Below, in pieces: positions 46,434-56,800 of a stretch of 64,000 bases of DNA. The notes beneath the pieces were generated by a model that worked only from the letters and a program-made list of their open reading frames with translations, was not told the origin of the DNA and made no database searches. Within the stretch, counting starts at the first letter, position 1, and every line of letters starts with the position of its first letter. Origin of the DNA: Zobellia alginiliquefaciens (GTDB lineage Bacteria > Bacteroidota > Bacteroidia > Flavobacteriales > Flavobacteriaceae); assembly GCF_029323795.1 (NCBI RefSeq), contig NZ_CP119758.1:2046001-2110000 (forward strand). The letters are read 5' to 3'. Made by a program: the position numbers and the translations under genes.

Positions 46434-48025
46434 GGGTTGTTGGTTTTAAAAGTTAGCGGGTTGGACCAATCACTCCAATTTAGGTGCTGGTCGCGGTAGC
46501 GAACGCGCCAATAATAGGTGGTGTTAGGTTTTAATCTTTTGGAAGGCTCGTCCGTTAAGTCGTCTCCTTCTTGTCTGTTTTCAAGATAGTACCAATTTTC
46601 CGATTGCTTCCAGCTATCGATAACTAAGTCCGAAAAATCGGAATTAGTAGAAATTTGCCAGTTAGAAGCGGCGTGGTAAGCATCGTTAAAAGAACTGTTG
46701 AAGTTTTCCGCTTTGAGCATTGTTCCGGTAAATGGGATGTTTTCTCCCTTTGGGGAAATGGCTTTTGGAACTTCGGGCTTGTGACTGTTGGCGTAGATGG
46801 TAATCTCATCTGTTTTTTCGTTTGAGCGAAATTTATTTTCATTACCTCGACTTATTCTTTTTAAAGTGAATTTAGGGTTGTCCTGGTTGGCATCTACTTC
46901 TACCATTACAAAACCATATTCATCTTGCGTAACCGTAAATTCATCATAATCACGACCTTCAAACTCACCCCAATTATCAATAGCACCTCCTGCAGAAGCC
47001 ACATTTACCCAAAGGTGTTTGTGGTCCTTGGACTGACCACGGGAATAGCCATGGGTGTGCCCAAAAAAGTGAAGACTGGGTTTTCCTGTTTTTGTGCTGA
47101 AATCTTCAAGGAGTTTCACTACTTTTCCCGAAGATGCCTCTTCTCCAGGTATCCATAATTCTGATTTATGGGGATGGTGCAATTGAGCAAAAACAAAGTC
47201 GATGTCTTCATTTTTTGCCGCTTCTGCCAAGACTTCTTCCAACCAAGTGTATTGTGCATCAATATCTCTATATCCGTTATTACTGTTTAGGCCAATGATA
47301 CGGGTATTACCGTAATCTTTGTACCACCAATGTTCCGCGTAAGCGGGCGTACCGTTTTCAGGAAGACTGAAATATTTGAAGTAGTAAGATGAGTTTTTTT
47401 CATGGTTTCCAAGCACCGGATAAACGGGAACCTCGGCGAACAGGTTTTGGGCCGGGTCAAAAAAATCATTTTTCCATTGTTTATATTTGGTGCCATTTTC
47501 TACTAGGTCTCCAGGAACCATTACCAAGGCTAAATTCTCAGGAAGCGCTTCACCGTATTCGGTTTTGAGGTAAGGAATGATACCTTCGTTTACAATCTCA
47601 GAAAATTTATCCGGATTATGGTGGTCTTTTTGCATATCGCTTATAGCGAGCATATTAAACGATTGATTGTCATTGCCAAAAGGAGGTGTCTTAAACTGAA
47701 AAATGTCCGAGACAACCATTCCGGTTCGTACGCGATAAAAATAAGTTGTAAACCGTTTTAGACCATCAATTTGGACTTCGTGAATGCGAGATTCAGAAAA
47801 GTTGATGTCATGCGCAGAACCCTCCGATTTTTTACCCAATTTTTGTGTCGTACCCCATTCTACAATACTTTCCTCTCCGCTGGAAGTCTGCCAAACTATT
47901 TTAATGGAGTTGGGCATGGCATCCTGTAAATACGGGTTTACGACAAGTTCTGGTTTCTCTTTTTGGGCGAAAGCCCAAGAACATAATAGAAGATTGAGAA
48001 CAAGTAATAGATGTTTGTTTTTCAT
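46430..48025 (-). CDS. Secreted purple-acid-phosphatase-like metallophosphoesterase
   Basis: A 531-residue protein: signal peptide (to about residue 20), fibronectin-III-like N-terminal domain (LVVNPYLQDAMPNSIKIVWQT) as in purple acid phosphatases, then a calcineurin-like core with MVPGDLVENG near residue 170, VLGNHEKNS near 208, FAQLHHPHKSE near 283 and FFGHTHGYSRG near 321. The C-terminal ~100 residues are another FN3-like domain (TTYYWRVRYRDQHLNW). It should hydrolyse phosphomonoesters outside the cytoplasm. It ends overlapping the next gene by four bases. Confidence 0.82.
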   Translation of the reverse strand: MKNKHLLLVLNLLLCSWAFAQKEKPELVVNPYLQDAMPNSIKIVWQTSSGEESIVEWGTTQKLGKKSEGSAHDINFSESRIHEVQIDGLKRFTTYFYRVRTGMVVSDIFQFKTPPFGNDNQSFNMLAISDMQKDHHNPDKFSEIVNEGIIPYLKTEYGEALPENLALVMVPGDLVENGTKYKQWKNDFFDPAQNLFAEVPVYPVLGNHEKNSSYYFKYFSLPENGTPAYAEHWWYKDYGNTRIIGLNSNNGYRDIDAQYTWLEEVLAEAAKNEDIDFVFAQLHHPHKSELWIPGEEASSGKVVKLLEDFSTKTGKPSLHFFGHTHGYSRGQSKDHKHLWVNVASAGGAIDNWGEFEGRDYDEFTVTQDEYGFVMVEVDANQDNPKFTLKRISRGNENKFRSNEKTDEITIYANSHKPEVPKAISPKGENIPFTGTMLKAENFNSSFNDAYHAASNWQISTNSDFSDLVIDSWKQSENWYYLENRQEGDDLTDEPSKRLKPNTTYYWRVRYRDQHLNWSDWSNPLTFKTNNP

Positions 48026-48028
48026 TTT

Positions 48029-49402
48029 TCAGTAAGATTGATGGTTTAAAGTAGAAAGTGCGTTATCTAGTATTGTGAGGGCATTTTTAAGCTCTTCAGA
48101 AGAAATTGTGAGTGCTGGAGCCAGTTGTAAAACATTCCCTGACGAAACTTTAAAACTGAGTCCGTTCTTAAGGCATTCGTACATGACTTTTTCGGCTTCG
48201 TTTATGGCTTTCTTTTTAGTTTTTTGGTCTGTCACCAGTTCAACACCCCACAAAAGTCCCAATCCACGAATATCACCAATGATAGAATGCTTTTGTTTTA
48301 GGCGATTCATTTCTTGCTGCATCATACCCTCCAGATTTTTAATCGTACCGGAGTGGAGTTCTTCTTCAATAATTTCTAGGGTAGTTAAGGCTGCAACAGC
48401 ACCAAGCGGACTCTTTTCATGGGTGTAATGACCCAATGAAATATCGCTGAATTTGTTGTAGGCATCCCGAGCGACAATCGCTGCCTGCGGAAAAATTCCA
48501 CCACCGAGCCCTTTCCCTAAACACAGAATATCAGGTTCAATATCATAATTTTCAAAAGCGAACATTTTTCCCGTTCGGCCCATCGCTATGGGAATTTCAT
48601 CTAAGATTAATAGTACCCCATATTGATCACAGAGGCGTCTGGCTTCTTTCCAAAAAGCTTTTGAGGGAATTTGAACATCTGTGTTTCGAACGGTTTCCGC
48701 TAAAAAAGCACCAATATCGCCTTCTTTGGCGAATACATATTCCAGATATTCCAGACATTTAGATTCATTATTTTCATAAATACCTCTGTACGTCACCGGC
48801 GGTGGAATGCGTTCTACACCCGGCATTAAAGGGCCCATGTGTTCTCTAAAAACCGATTCTCCGCCCACACTTATAGCGTCCAAGGAAGCCCCGTGAAAAG
48901 AATCCCAAAAGGAGACCACTTTAAACTTTCCGGTAACCGCACGGGCCAGTTTTAGAGCAATACCAATTGCGGCACTACCGTTGGGTGTCATTAGCGTACG
49001 GTTCAGGTCAGAAGGTAAAAGAGAGGCTAGTTTTTCTGCAAAATCGATAGCGTTTTCATTGGTGTATCTTCTGGTGGAAAAAGTCAGCGATTGCAATTGC
49101 TCGGTTAGGCGTTGTACCAATTTTGGATGCGAAAAGCCCAATTGGTGCACATTATTCCCATGAAAATCGAGATACTTTTTCCCGGATAGGTTTTCGATAT
49201 AAGGACCGTCACAGTTTTTTAGAACATCTAAACATGGTGACGATAAAGATTGATGAAAGAAATACCGAGCGTCTTTTTCCAGTAGCTCCTTTGTGGTTTC
49301 ATCAACTTCATTGAATAACCATTCTTGTCTTGCTGGCGTGTAGTTGATGTCGCCCTCGGTTCTTTTATTCTGTTTTATTTCCCGTTTTTCATTTTGACTC
49401 AT
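48029..49402 (-). CDS. pbfA: Class III PLP enzyme, PbfA-like (1-hydroxy-2-aminoethylphosphonate ammonia-lyase)
   Basis: A 457-residue fold-type I PLP enzyme. The PLP Lys297 is in LCLGKGLGGGIFP and the Asp in LLILDEIPIAMGRTG near residue 268. The segments GDINYTPARQEW, YLDFHGNNVHQLGFSHP, STRRYTNE and FWDSFHGASLDAISVGGE are, as I recall, typical of the PbfA group, which eliminates ammonia from (R)-1-hydroxy-2-aminoethylphosphonate to give phosphonoacetaldehyde. A plain class III aminotransferase is the alternative. ATG at 49402 is preferred to GTG at 49429. It lacks a signal peptide although its operon neighbours are secreted. Confidence 0.7.
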   Translation of the reverse strand: MSQNEKREIKQNKRTEGDINYTPARQEWLFNEVDETTKELLEKDARYFFHQSLSSPCLDVLKNCDGPYIENLSGKKYLDFHGNNVHQLGFSHPKLVQRLTEQLQSLTFSTRRYTNENAIDFAEKLASLLPSDLNRTLMTPNGSAAIGIALKLARAVTGKFKVVSFWDSFHGASLDAISVGGESVFREHMGPLMPGVERIPPPVTYRGIYENNESKCLEYLEYVFAKEGDIGAFLAETVRNTDVQIPSKAFWKEARRLCDQYGVLLILDEIPIAMGRTGKMFAFENYDIEPDILCLGKGLGGGIFPQAAIVARDAYNKFSDISLGHYTHEKSPLGAVAALTTLEIIEEELHSGTIKNLEGMMQQEMNRLKQKHSIIGDIRGLGLLWGVELVTDQKTKKKAINEAEKVMYECLKNGLSFKVSSGNVLQLAPALTISSEELKNALTILDNALSTLNHQSY

Positions 49403-50663
49403 AAGGACCGTGTTCTGATAGTACTTCACGCTTTTCGGAAGTATCGTTCAAGATAAATATTTTATAGGATGCGCCTCCTTTTTCAACCCGTAGAACAATA
49501 TGTCCGTTATGGCTTTTATACTGGTCGAGTCTGCCGCCAATCACATCTTTGTTGGCTTGTAAAAGAACAGTACTGAAAATGTCTCGTTCACCCGGATAAA
49601 GTTCTTTTGAAGTTATACGTCTTAAGACCTCTTCGCCCGGGTGGTCGCTAGACCAGTTTTGCTGAATCCAGACGCGTGGACGTAGGGTGCGCACGTAAAA
49701 TGTGTTTTGTGAATCGCGGTTGCCATGATGATTTAAAGTTGCGACATCTACCGCACCAACAATAGGCGCTATGTTGGATTCTACCGAGTGAATATTGATG
49801 CCTCCAAAAGCATTAATCCCGCTGATATCACCTCCGGTGAAATAATCAAAATTACCATAGCTAATTTTAAGGCAAGTGCTCAATGGATTCTCTCCAGGAT
49901 ATTCACCTTCTTTAAAAATGGAAAATGTACGGTTCTTTTCTCCGGTCCAAATCTCACCGTTCACTGCTATATTTCGAATATTGAAATCAGGAAAATCTTT
50001 TTGTTTTGTTTTAAGGGCTATTTGATTCAGCTGACCAGCTTCAAAGACTTCATATTGTAGCCCATTAGTTTTTGCTTGGAAATTGATAAAGTTCCAATAG
50101 TTTTTAAGCGTAGCTATCGTTCCATAAGCATCGTTCTTATCTATTTTTGATTGAATTTCTACGTTTTTTAGGTCAACAGGATAAGAATCGCCGCGATCAA
50201 GTATGGTCTTTATCGGTAGGTGGTGGCCTACTTCTGTAATTCCTGTTAAGTAGTAATTTCCGTTTTCAGCCTTTTTTCTATTCACATCCATTTCACCAAA
50301 ATGGTCGTCATGATAATGGGTGAGAAGCGCATAATCTAACTGCGGAGTTTTGTTTTTGGGTGTAAATTGATCAATGTAATCTACAATCCATTCAGGCGCC
50401 GATTTAGAATTGTTGGGCATCAATTTGGCATTTCTAGCGGAAAGGGTTCGTTCATGCGTTTCGGACATGTCACCAGCGTCTACTAAAAGCGTTGTTCCGT
50501 CCGGAAGTATAAAATAGGCAGCATCGCCTCTTCCTGTGTTGATGTGGTGTATGTCTAGCATACCTTCTTGCCAAGGGGGCAGTTCGGAAAAAAATTGCTG
50601 GGCACAAACTGTAGTGCCCAGCAAAAAAGAGAGTAAAACGAAACTAAAATTGAAAAAATTCAT
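49389..50663 (-). CDS. Secreted metallo-beta-lactamase-fold hydrolase
   Basis: A 424-residue protein with signal peptide (cleaved near VCAQQ). The metal motif HxHxDH is seen as LTHYHDDHFGEMD near residue 115, with IHHINTGRGDAAYFILPDGT at the start of the fold, like ComEC/Rec2-type MBL proteins. The activity is unknown; a phosphodiesterase activity would suit the locus (PhnP of the C-P lyase pathway is also of this fold, but sequence likeness to PhnP is not claimed). It starts immediately after the upstream phosphodiesterase gene and overlaps the PbfA-like gene by 14 bases. Confidence 0.75.
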   Translation of the reverse strand: MNFFNFSFVLLSFLLGTTVCAQQFFSELPPWQEGMLDIHHINTGRGDAAYFILPDGTTLLVDAGDMSETHERTLSARNAKLMPNNSKSAPEWIVDYIDQFTPKNKTPQLDYALLTHYHDDHFGEMDVNRKKAENGNYYLTGITEVGHHLPIKTILDRGDSYPVDLKNVEIQSKIDKNDAYGTIATLKNYWNFINFQAKTNGLQYEVFEAGQLNQIALKTKQKDFPDFNIRNIAVNGEIWTGEKNRTFSIFKEGEYPGENPLSTCLKISYGNFDYFTGGDISGINAFGGINIHSVESNIAPIVGAVDVATLNHHGNRDSQNTFYVRTLRPRVWIQQNWSSDHPGEEVLRRITSKELYPGERDIFSTVLLQANKDVIGGRLDQYKSHNGHIVLRVEKGGASYKIFILNDTSEKREVLSEHGPYESK

Positions 50664-52310
50664 TTAATCGGTCATCAATAACGGTTGAGATAATATCTGT
50701 TTGGCAGCATCGCCTTCTTCTACAAAAACGTCTAACCAGCCATCGCCACCACCATTGAACCATAGTACTTTTATAAGGTGTATGCCAGGTTGTAAAGTGA
50801 TGGTGCCATCTTTGGTCTTTACACCATGATCACCATCATTGTCTACTACGAGTTCGTCATCAATAAAGAGTTTGCTACCGTCATCCGAACGAAGATAGAA
50901 CCTGTAATTTTTTTCTTTTTCTATCTCTATTCTAGCAGTGAACCTTACCGCTGTGTTGCTCTTGATCTTGTCATTTATTTCATCTGAGGTAATTTCAGAA
51001 GTAGTGCCTTTCAAATCTGGTTTTTTAGTGCTTAAGGCTGGAATAAAAGTGAGATTATCCATATAAAAAATCTCGTAGTTTACTGGTTTTTTCGCTTTTT
51101 TAGGTTGTATCCTGAAATAACCTTCGGCAACAGGGCTACTAATTTTATTATCTGTAAATAAGGCACTTTTAACTACGGTGTTATTCGTTAAGCGGAAAGG
51201 TTTATCGTAAATGGCCGAAGCTTTGGTAGGCAATGAACCATCCAAGGTATACCTAATGGTTCCCTCTTCGTTCATATTTTTGATTTCAACGGAAGTAGAT
51301 TCTGTGAAAAGTCCGCCAGCTTTTTTATACCCATCAGATTCAGGGAAAATAATGGGTTCTTTTAGCTGTTCTAGAACGGTGTATTGGTCCTCTATTTCAT
51401 AACCTTCAAAAGCAGATGCAACAGGTTTGCCGATCCAAGCATGTGGCGTCTTAATTCCCAATGCAAAGGCTACCGTAGCTGCGTTATCATACTGGTAGAC
51501 AGGGTGGGTAATTTTATGGTTTTTCTTGACTCCCTTTCCCCAAACGATAAAGGGAATTTCAATTTCTTGAAGAGACTCGCCGCCATGCCCTTTGCCCAAA
51601 CCACCATGATCGGCACTTACGACAACCAGGGTTTTGTCCTCAATACCGGCTGTTTTAATTGCATCCATAACTTCTTTAAGAAGTTTATCCGATTTTTCAA
51701 CGGATTCGTAATAATGTGGGGTGCCATGGCCATATTCATGACCAGCATGGTCTACGTGGTCAAAATGAATAAAAGTGAATTTTGCCTTTTTTGCTCGAAT
51801 GTATTCGCTGGCAATTTGGGCCGTTTCCTCCTCGGTTTCAGGGCTCACGTCATAATCAACTGCACTTTTTTCGAACAATCTTCCAAAACCGCCCCAATGA
51901 TAAATGGCGCCAATCTCTGCATCGGGAAATTTACTGTCAACTAGCTTGAATATAGTCGGAAATAAAAAGTCTTCACTCTGGGCAACCGCCGGCAAAACAA
52001 AGTTGTCACGTTGCCATGAATTTGATGTAATGCCATGCTGTTCGGTACCTGCACCCATGATCATAGAGGCCCAGTTACTACTGGAACTTGTGGGCAGTAC
52101 AGCCCTAGCGTGCATGGTTGAAGCACCTTCAGCGATAATCTTATCGAAGGTTGGGGTTTCGGCATTTTGAAGTCCGTCTGGGCTAAGTCCGTCAAAACCT
52201 ATGACTACTACGTGTTCGATGCCAAGGTTGGCTACATCTTGAGCATGAACACTTTTTAACCCTATTCCCCAGAATAGTATAGCTGGGATAAGTAATTTAA
52301 GTAGTTTCAT
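50664..52310 (-). CDS. Secreted type I phosphodiesterase with CHB_HEX_C-like and PA14 domains
   Basis: A 548-residue protein: signal peptide (to about residue 23), then an alkaline-phosphatase-superfamily phosphodiesterase domain (VVIGFDGLSPDGLQ, LPTSSSSNWASMIMG with the nucleophile region near residue 75, HFDHVDHAGHEYGHG, VVSADHGGLGKGHGG). A chitobiase-C-like linker domain follows (TIRYTLDGSLPTKAS, about 330-400), then a PA14 domain (RFYLRSDDGSKLFIDDELVV, GGGDGWLDVFV). PA14 and CHB_HEX modules often bind carbohydrate, so the natural target may be a phospho- or phosphono-substituted glycan. Confidence 0.8.
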   Translation of the reverse strand: MKLLKLLIPAILFWGIGLKSVHAQDVANLGIEHVVVIGFDGLSPDGLQNAETPTFDKIIAEGASTMHARAVLPTSSSSNWASMIMGAGTEQHGITSNSWQRDNFVLPAVAQSEDFLFPTIFKLVDSKFPDAEIGAIYHWGGFGRLFEKSAVDYDVSPETEEETAQIASEYIRAKKAKFTFIHFDHVDHAGHEYGHGTPHYYESVEKSDKLLKEVMDAIKTAGIEDKTLVVVSADHGGLGKGHGGESLQEIEIPFIVWGKGVKKNHKITHPVYQYDNAATVAFALGIKTPHAWIGKPVASAFEGYEIEDQYTVLEQLKEPIIFPESDGYKKAGGLFTESTSVEIKNMNEEGTIRYTLDGSLPTKASAIYDKPFRLTNNTVVKSALFTDNKISSPVAEGYFRIQPKKAKKPVNYEIFYMDNLTFIPALSTKKPDLKGTTSEITSDEINDKIKSNTAVRFTARIEIEKEKNYRFYLRSDDGSKLFIDDELVVDNDGDHGVKTKDGTITLQPGIHLIKVLWFNGGGDGWLDVFVEEGDAAKQILSQPLLMTD

Positions 52311-52397
52311 TTTTTGTTTAGAGGTTTATGTTTTAAAAATACAATTGTCTCGATTAAGTATCGAGACAATTGTTATCCTACATTAGAAAAGGTCGTC

Positions 52398-53843
52398 TTA
52401 ATACCTAGTTCCAGTTTCCCACCAACCCTTAGCGTTGATGTTGTCACCACCAATTGCTTCTACTGCAGCTTTATAGTTTGTTTCGTTCAATGTTTGCTCA
52501 GAAGAAGGGTATAGGAATCTTACTGGGTAAAGACCCTGGTTCTCGTTGTCTGGACCAGCTTCAAGCGCAGGTAAACCTGTTCTTCTGTAATTGAACCATC
52601 CTTGGTAATCGACATTCCAAAGAGCAAGTGTTTTTTGGGTCATCAACAGTTCGATGCTTCCATCGTATGCCACGGAAGGCTGAGCCAAATAGGCGTCAAT
52701 AACCGTATCGTCGGTTACACCCCAATACTTCATACTTTGGCGAATACCTTCATTGTAAAAAGTTTCGGCATCACCGGGAATAAATCCTCTTTCTGCCGCT
52801 TCGGCCAATATAAAGTTTACCTCAGAGCTTTTAATAATATAAGCCTCAGCCTCAGTTCTGGAAAAGTAGAACAATTCAACATCTAAACGGCTAGGGCTAT
52901 TAGCATCGTCATACGCTCTAGCGTTATCTTGATTTAAGCCAATAGGTATGCCCACATATTCTCCATCACTGTTACGATCAAACCAAATATCCAATCTAGG
53001 GTCGTTAAAACGGGTAAGGTATTCCAGTCCGGTGGTACATAAACTTTTCTCGTCAAAACCACCGATTCGACCTGTACTTTCGGGCCAAGAATCAGTATTT
53101 GAAGTTCCGCTGAAAGTTAGGACGGCATTGTCATCGTTGGTCATGATATAATTACCGGCACTAACAATAGCTTGCATTTCGGCGGAAACATCTCTTTGTT
53201 TTGAGATTCGCAACAAGTAGCGTAAGCGAAGTGAATTTGCGAGTTTTCTCCATTTTGAGGCATCGCCATCAAAAATAACGTCTCCTGTTGAGCCTGTAAT
53301 GGCTTCACCCAAGGCCAATGCAGCATCGGCATCCACTAAATCTTGAAGAACACCGTTGTAAACCGTTTCTTGATCATCGTATTTTGGAGTAAAAACCGCA
53401 TCTGTTTTTCCGGTAATGGCTTCCGTGAAAGGAACGTTTGCATACAAATCGGTTAAGTTGGCGTAACAAAGTGCTCTTAAGGTTAAGGCTATACCTTCAT
53501 ACGTACTATTCTTGGTTTCCTCAGCTCTAGAGATTTCTAAAATGTCCGTTACTTCGGGCAAAATCTGATAGAAAAAATTCCATAGACCTTGATCTCCCCA
53601 TTCAAATTGGCCAAAACCAGGGAAGTTGTTCTTCGCCATTAACTGTGTAAGGGTATTTCCGTCTGAATACCCTTCGGAAGTTAAAGTGCGGACAATATCG
53701 GAAGTTGCCGTAGCGGTAAGTAAATCGGCACTTACCATTTCTGGAGCATTGGGGTTTGAGTTTGTTTCTTCAAAATCTGCTGTACAGCCCGTTAAGCTTA
53801 AGCCCGTAAGAAGAATTATGGTGAATATTTTTGATGTTTTCAT
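52398..53843 (-). CDS. SusD/RagB-family outer-membrane lipoprotein
   Basis: A 481-residue SusD-like protein with a lipoprotein signal (lipobox SLTGC, Cys at about residue 20). The helical body with TPR-like repeats matches the SusD_like group (for example LLLTATA-like start, ALCYANLTDLYANVPFTEAI near residue 135, and C-terminal WNVDYQGWFNYRRTGLPALE). It forms the lid of the SusC transporter encoded just upstream and captures the substrate at the cell surface. It is 88 bases before the phosphodiesterase gene. Confidence 0.92.
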   Translation of the reverse strand: MKTSKIFTIILLTGLSLTGCTADFEETNSNPNAPEMVSADLLTATATSDIVRTLTSEGYSDGNTLTQLMAKNNFPGFGQFEWGDQGLWNFFYQILPEVTDILEISRAEETKNSTYEGIALTLRALCYANLTDLYANVPFTEAITGKTDAVFTPKYDDQETVYNGVLQDLVDADAALALGEAITGSTGDVIFDGDASKWRKLANSLRLRYLLRISKQRDVSAEMQAIVSAGNYIMTNDDNAVLTFSGTSNTDSWPESTGRIGGFDEKSLCTTGLEYLTRFNDPRLDIWFDRNSDGEYVGIPIGLNQDNARAYDDANSPSRLDVELFYFSRTEAEAYIIKSSEVNFILAEAAERGFIPGDAETFYNEGIRQSMKYWGVTDDTVIDAYLAQPSVAYDGSIELLMTQKTLALWNVDYQGWFNYRRTGLPALEAGPDNENQGLYPVRFLYPSSEQTLNETNYKAAVEAIGGDNINAKGWWETGTRY

Positions 53844-53873
53844 CTTGAATAATATTGTATTGATTAATTCTAT

Positions 53874-56800
53874 TTAGAACTCTATGTTTATATTGATACC
53901 ATAGCTTCTTGTGCTTGGTAATGCCATATCTTCTACACCTGGAACCACCGTTCCGCCCGAGAAAGAAATGGTTTCCGGGTCTACATGAGGATTCTCTGTC
54001 CACAAGGCTAGGTTACGGCCAACAAGAGAAATACTAGCCGAAGCAATTGGTGTTTGGGCGAACATCTTTTTAGGGAAGTTGTAACCAAATTTCACTTCTC
54101 TCAGCTTAACATAGCTGGCATCGTACATGGTAGTTTCTTCGTTGCTCCGGTTATATACCGTAGAATAGTACCCTGATGCAGGAACATTGATGGTGTTTTC
54201 TTCATATACAGGATTTTCTTCGGTTCCGGTATTGATAACACCTTCTGCCACAATTCCTGTTTCACGACCTTCAGTAGTAAAATCCAAAAGACCTGTGGTG
54301 CCACCAATGGATACTGTTCTAGAGTGGTAAACACCACCTTGCCGCCAATCAAAAAGAACGCCTAGATTTAGGTTTTTGTAACGGAAACTGTTTTGAAGCC
54401 CAACCATGAAGTCAGGGTTGTAATTGCCCAAGTTTCTAAGTTCACTATCTCTTGAAGGTAGACCAGTATCTTGGTTAATAATCCATTGTCCGTAATATGG
54501 ACTGCTGGTATCGGTTACTTCTACGAAACCTGTGCCGTATAAGTCTCCCATTCTTTCACCTACTTCGGCACCTACGATAAGATAATTTTCTTTTATCTGA
54601 TAAAAGTCGAGTCCCTCTGCAAGCTCTAAGATTTCACCTCTATTCGTGGTGAAGTTGATGTTGGTGTTCCAAGTGAAATTCTCAGATTTTACGGGTGTTG
54701 CGTTTAAAGTGATTTCAAGACCTTCATTTCTAACCTTACCAGCGTTGATCACTGTTTGATTGTAACCCGAAGTATTAGAAACAGGTAGTGAAATTATCTG
54801 GTTTTTTGTTTCCGACCTATATAATGCCACATCTAAGCCCAAGCGATTGCTGAAGAATCTTAAATCGGTCCCAACTTCAAAAGAGTTGGTTCTTTCTGGC
54901 TTTAAATCCGGTAATTTCAGTTCTGAAGGAGAATTTACTCGTGAAAAGCCATTAAAGGTTGTTCCAAATCCATAAGTGGATAATAAGTTGTAAGGATCGG
55001 TGTCGTTACCTACACTTGCCCAACCAGCTCTTAATTTTGCAAAAGTTATAGTTTCAGGAAAGGTGAACATATCCGATAGGATAAGGCTCAACCCGGCTGA
55101 GGGATAAAAATAACTACTGTTCTCTAGAGGAAGTGTAGAAGACCAGTCGTTTCTGCCGGTTACATCTAAAAATAGATAGTCTTTAAACCCAAAATTAGCA
55201 AAGGCGTACAAACTGTTAATTTCCTTTTTGTCATCATAATCGCTAGAAGTTAAGGGTTCCGCAGTGTTTCCGAAGTTATAGATACCGGGTATGGATAGTG
55301 AGTTGGCACTTATTCTCTGATATCTATTCTTTACTATACGACTGTTACCACCAACTGAAAGTCCTAGGTCAACATCTTCATTAAGTGAAGTGTTGTAGCC
55401 AAGTAGAAAGTCTGTGTTCTGCTCAAAGGCATAGATGTTATCTTCTCTATACTGGCCTTTTGGAAACCGCTGTGTAGAATAAGCTCTTTTGCGCATGTTC
55501 AGTTCATTGGCATAATCAAAACCTGTTCTGAACATAAAATCAAGACCCTTTGCCAATTTAATATCTGCGCGCATATTGGTAATCAGACGGTCTTTATCAA
55601 GACTATTTGTGTTTTCGTATACGTTAAAGAAAGGGTTGTCATGGTAGTTGTAATTGTAATTGTACTGTTGTACGCCTTCCAGACCCGGTTGCCAGTAGTC
55701 ACGAAGCGAGTTCATATCTACATGCTGTCCGAACCAAATCCATAAATACATGATATTTTCTGTACCGTAAGAGTTTACAGGGCGGTTGCCAGAATTACTG
55801 TTTATATAATTCATAGAACCCGAAACCTTAAGCCAATCTGTAAGTTGGTATGAACCATTGAGGGCATACGAACGTCTGTTGTAGTCGGTATTGGGTACTA
55901 TGCCCTCGCTTTGCAAATCAGTAAAAGAGAGCCTGAAATTACCTTTATCGTTTCCTCCTGTTAGAGCGATATTGTTACTAATGGTGTGACCTGTTTCAAA
56001 AAAACTTTTGATGTTACCCGGTCTTGATAGAAAAGGAGTAGCGATAATTTCATCGGCAAAAGTACCGTCTGCATTTCTTGGGCGAACATGAACGTCTCCA
56101 GCACGCAAACCGCTAGTTGTAGGGCTGTCGTGTTGTGCGATTAATTGACCGTTTAAAGCAGGACCCCAACTTTCATCAACATGATCGTTTACGCCTCCCG
56201 TTATGGAGCGGTTTTGACCACCATCGGCAAAAGCAAACTGACCGTTTGAGCCTTGACCGTATTCGTATTGATATTCAGGAAATGTTAGAATAGACTCAAA
56301 AGTAGTGTTGTTCGTATATGAAACGCCTATACCTTTATTGTTTTTCCCTGATTTTGTAGTAATCAATATAACTCCGTTCGCTCCTCTTGAGCCGTAAAGG
56401 GCTGTTGCGCTCGGGCCTTTCAAAACGTTCATGGTCTCAACGTCGTCAGGGTTAATGTCTTGCGCGCCGTTGCCGTAATCTACTTCCATATTACCTTCGC
56501 TAGAACGGCTGCTTACACTATTGTTGATAGGAATTCCATCAACTACAAAAAGTGGTGAATTGGCATTTGGACTTGGGTTTAACGAACTTTCACCACGGAT
56601 TATAATTTGAGAGGATGACCCTACTCCCGAATTGCCACCGGTTATTTGAACCCCCGCGAGTTTACCTGCCAAAGAGTTGACCACATTAGTTTCCTTTGCT
56701 TCTGAAATTTCGTCTCCGGAGACCTCTTGTACCGCGTAGGCCAATTTTTTAGCTTCTCTTTTTATGCCCAAAGCAGTCACCACAACTTCATTTAATTGTT

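Noticed and set aside
51384-51944. 186-codon plus-strand frame inside the phosphodiesterase gene
   Set aside because: Antisense shadow; the minus-strand frame has signal peptide, catalytic motifs and operon context.
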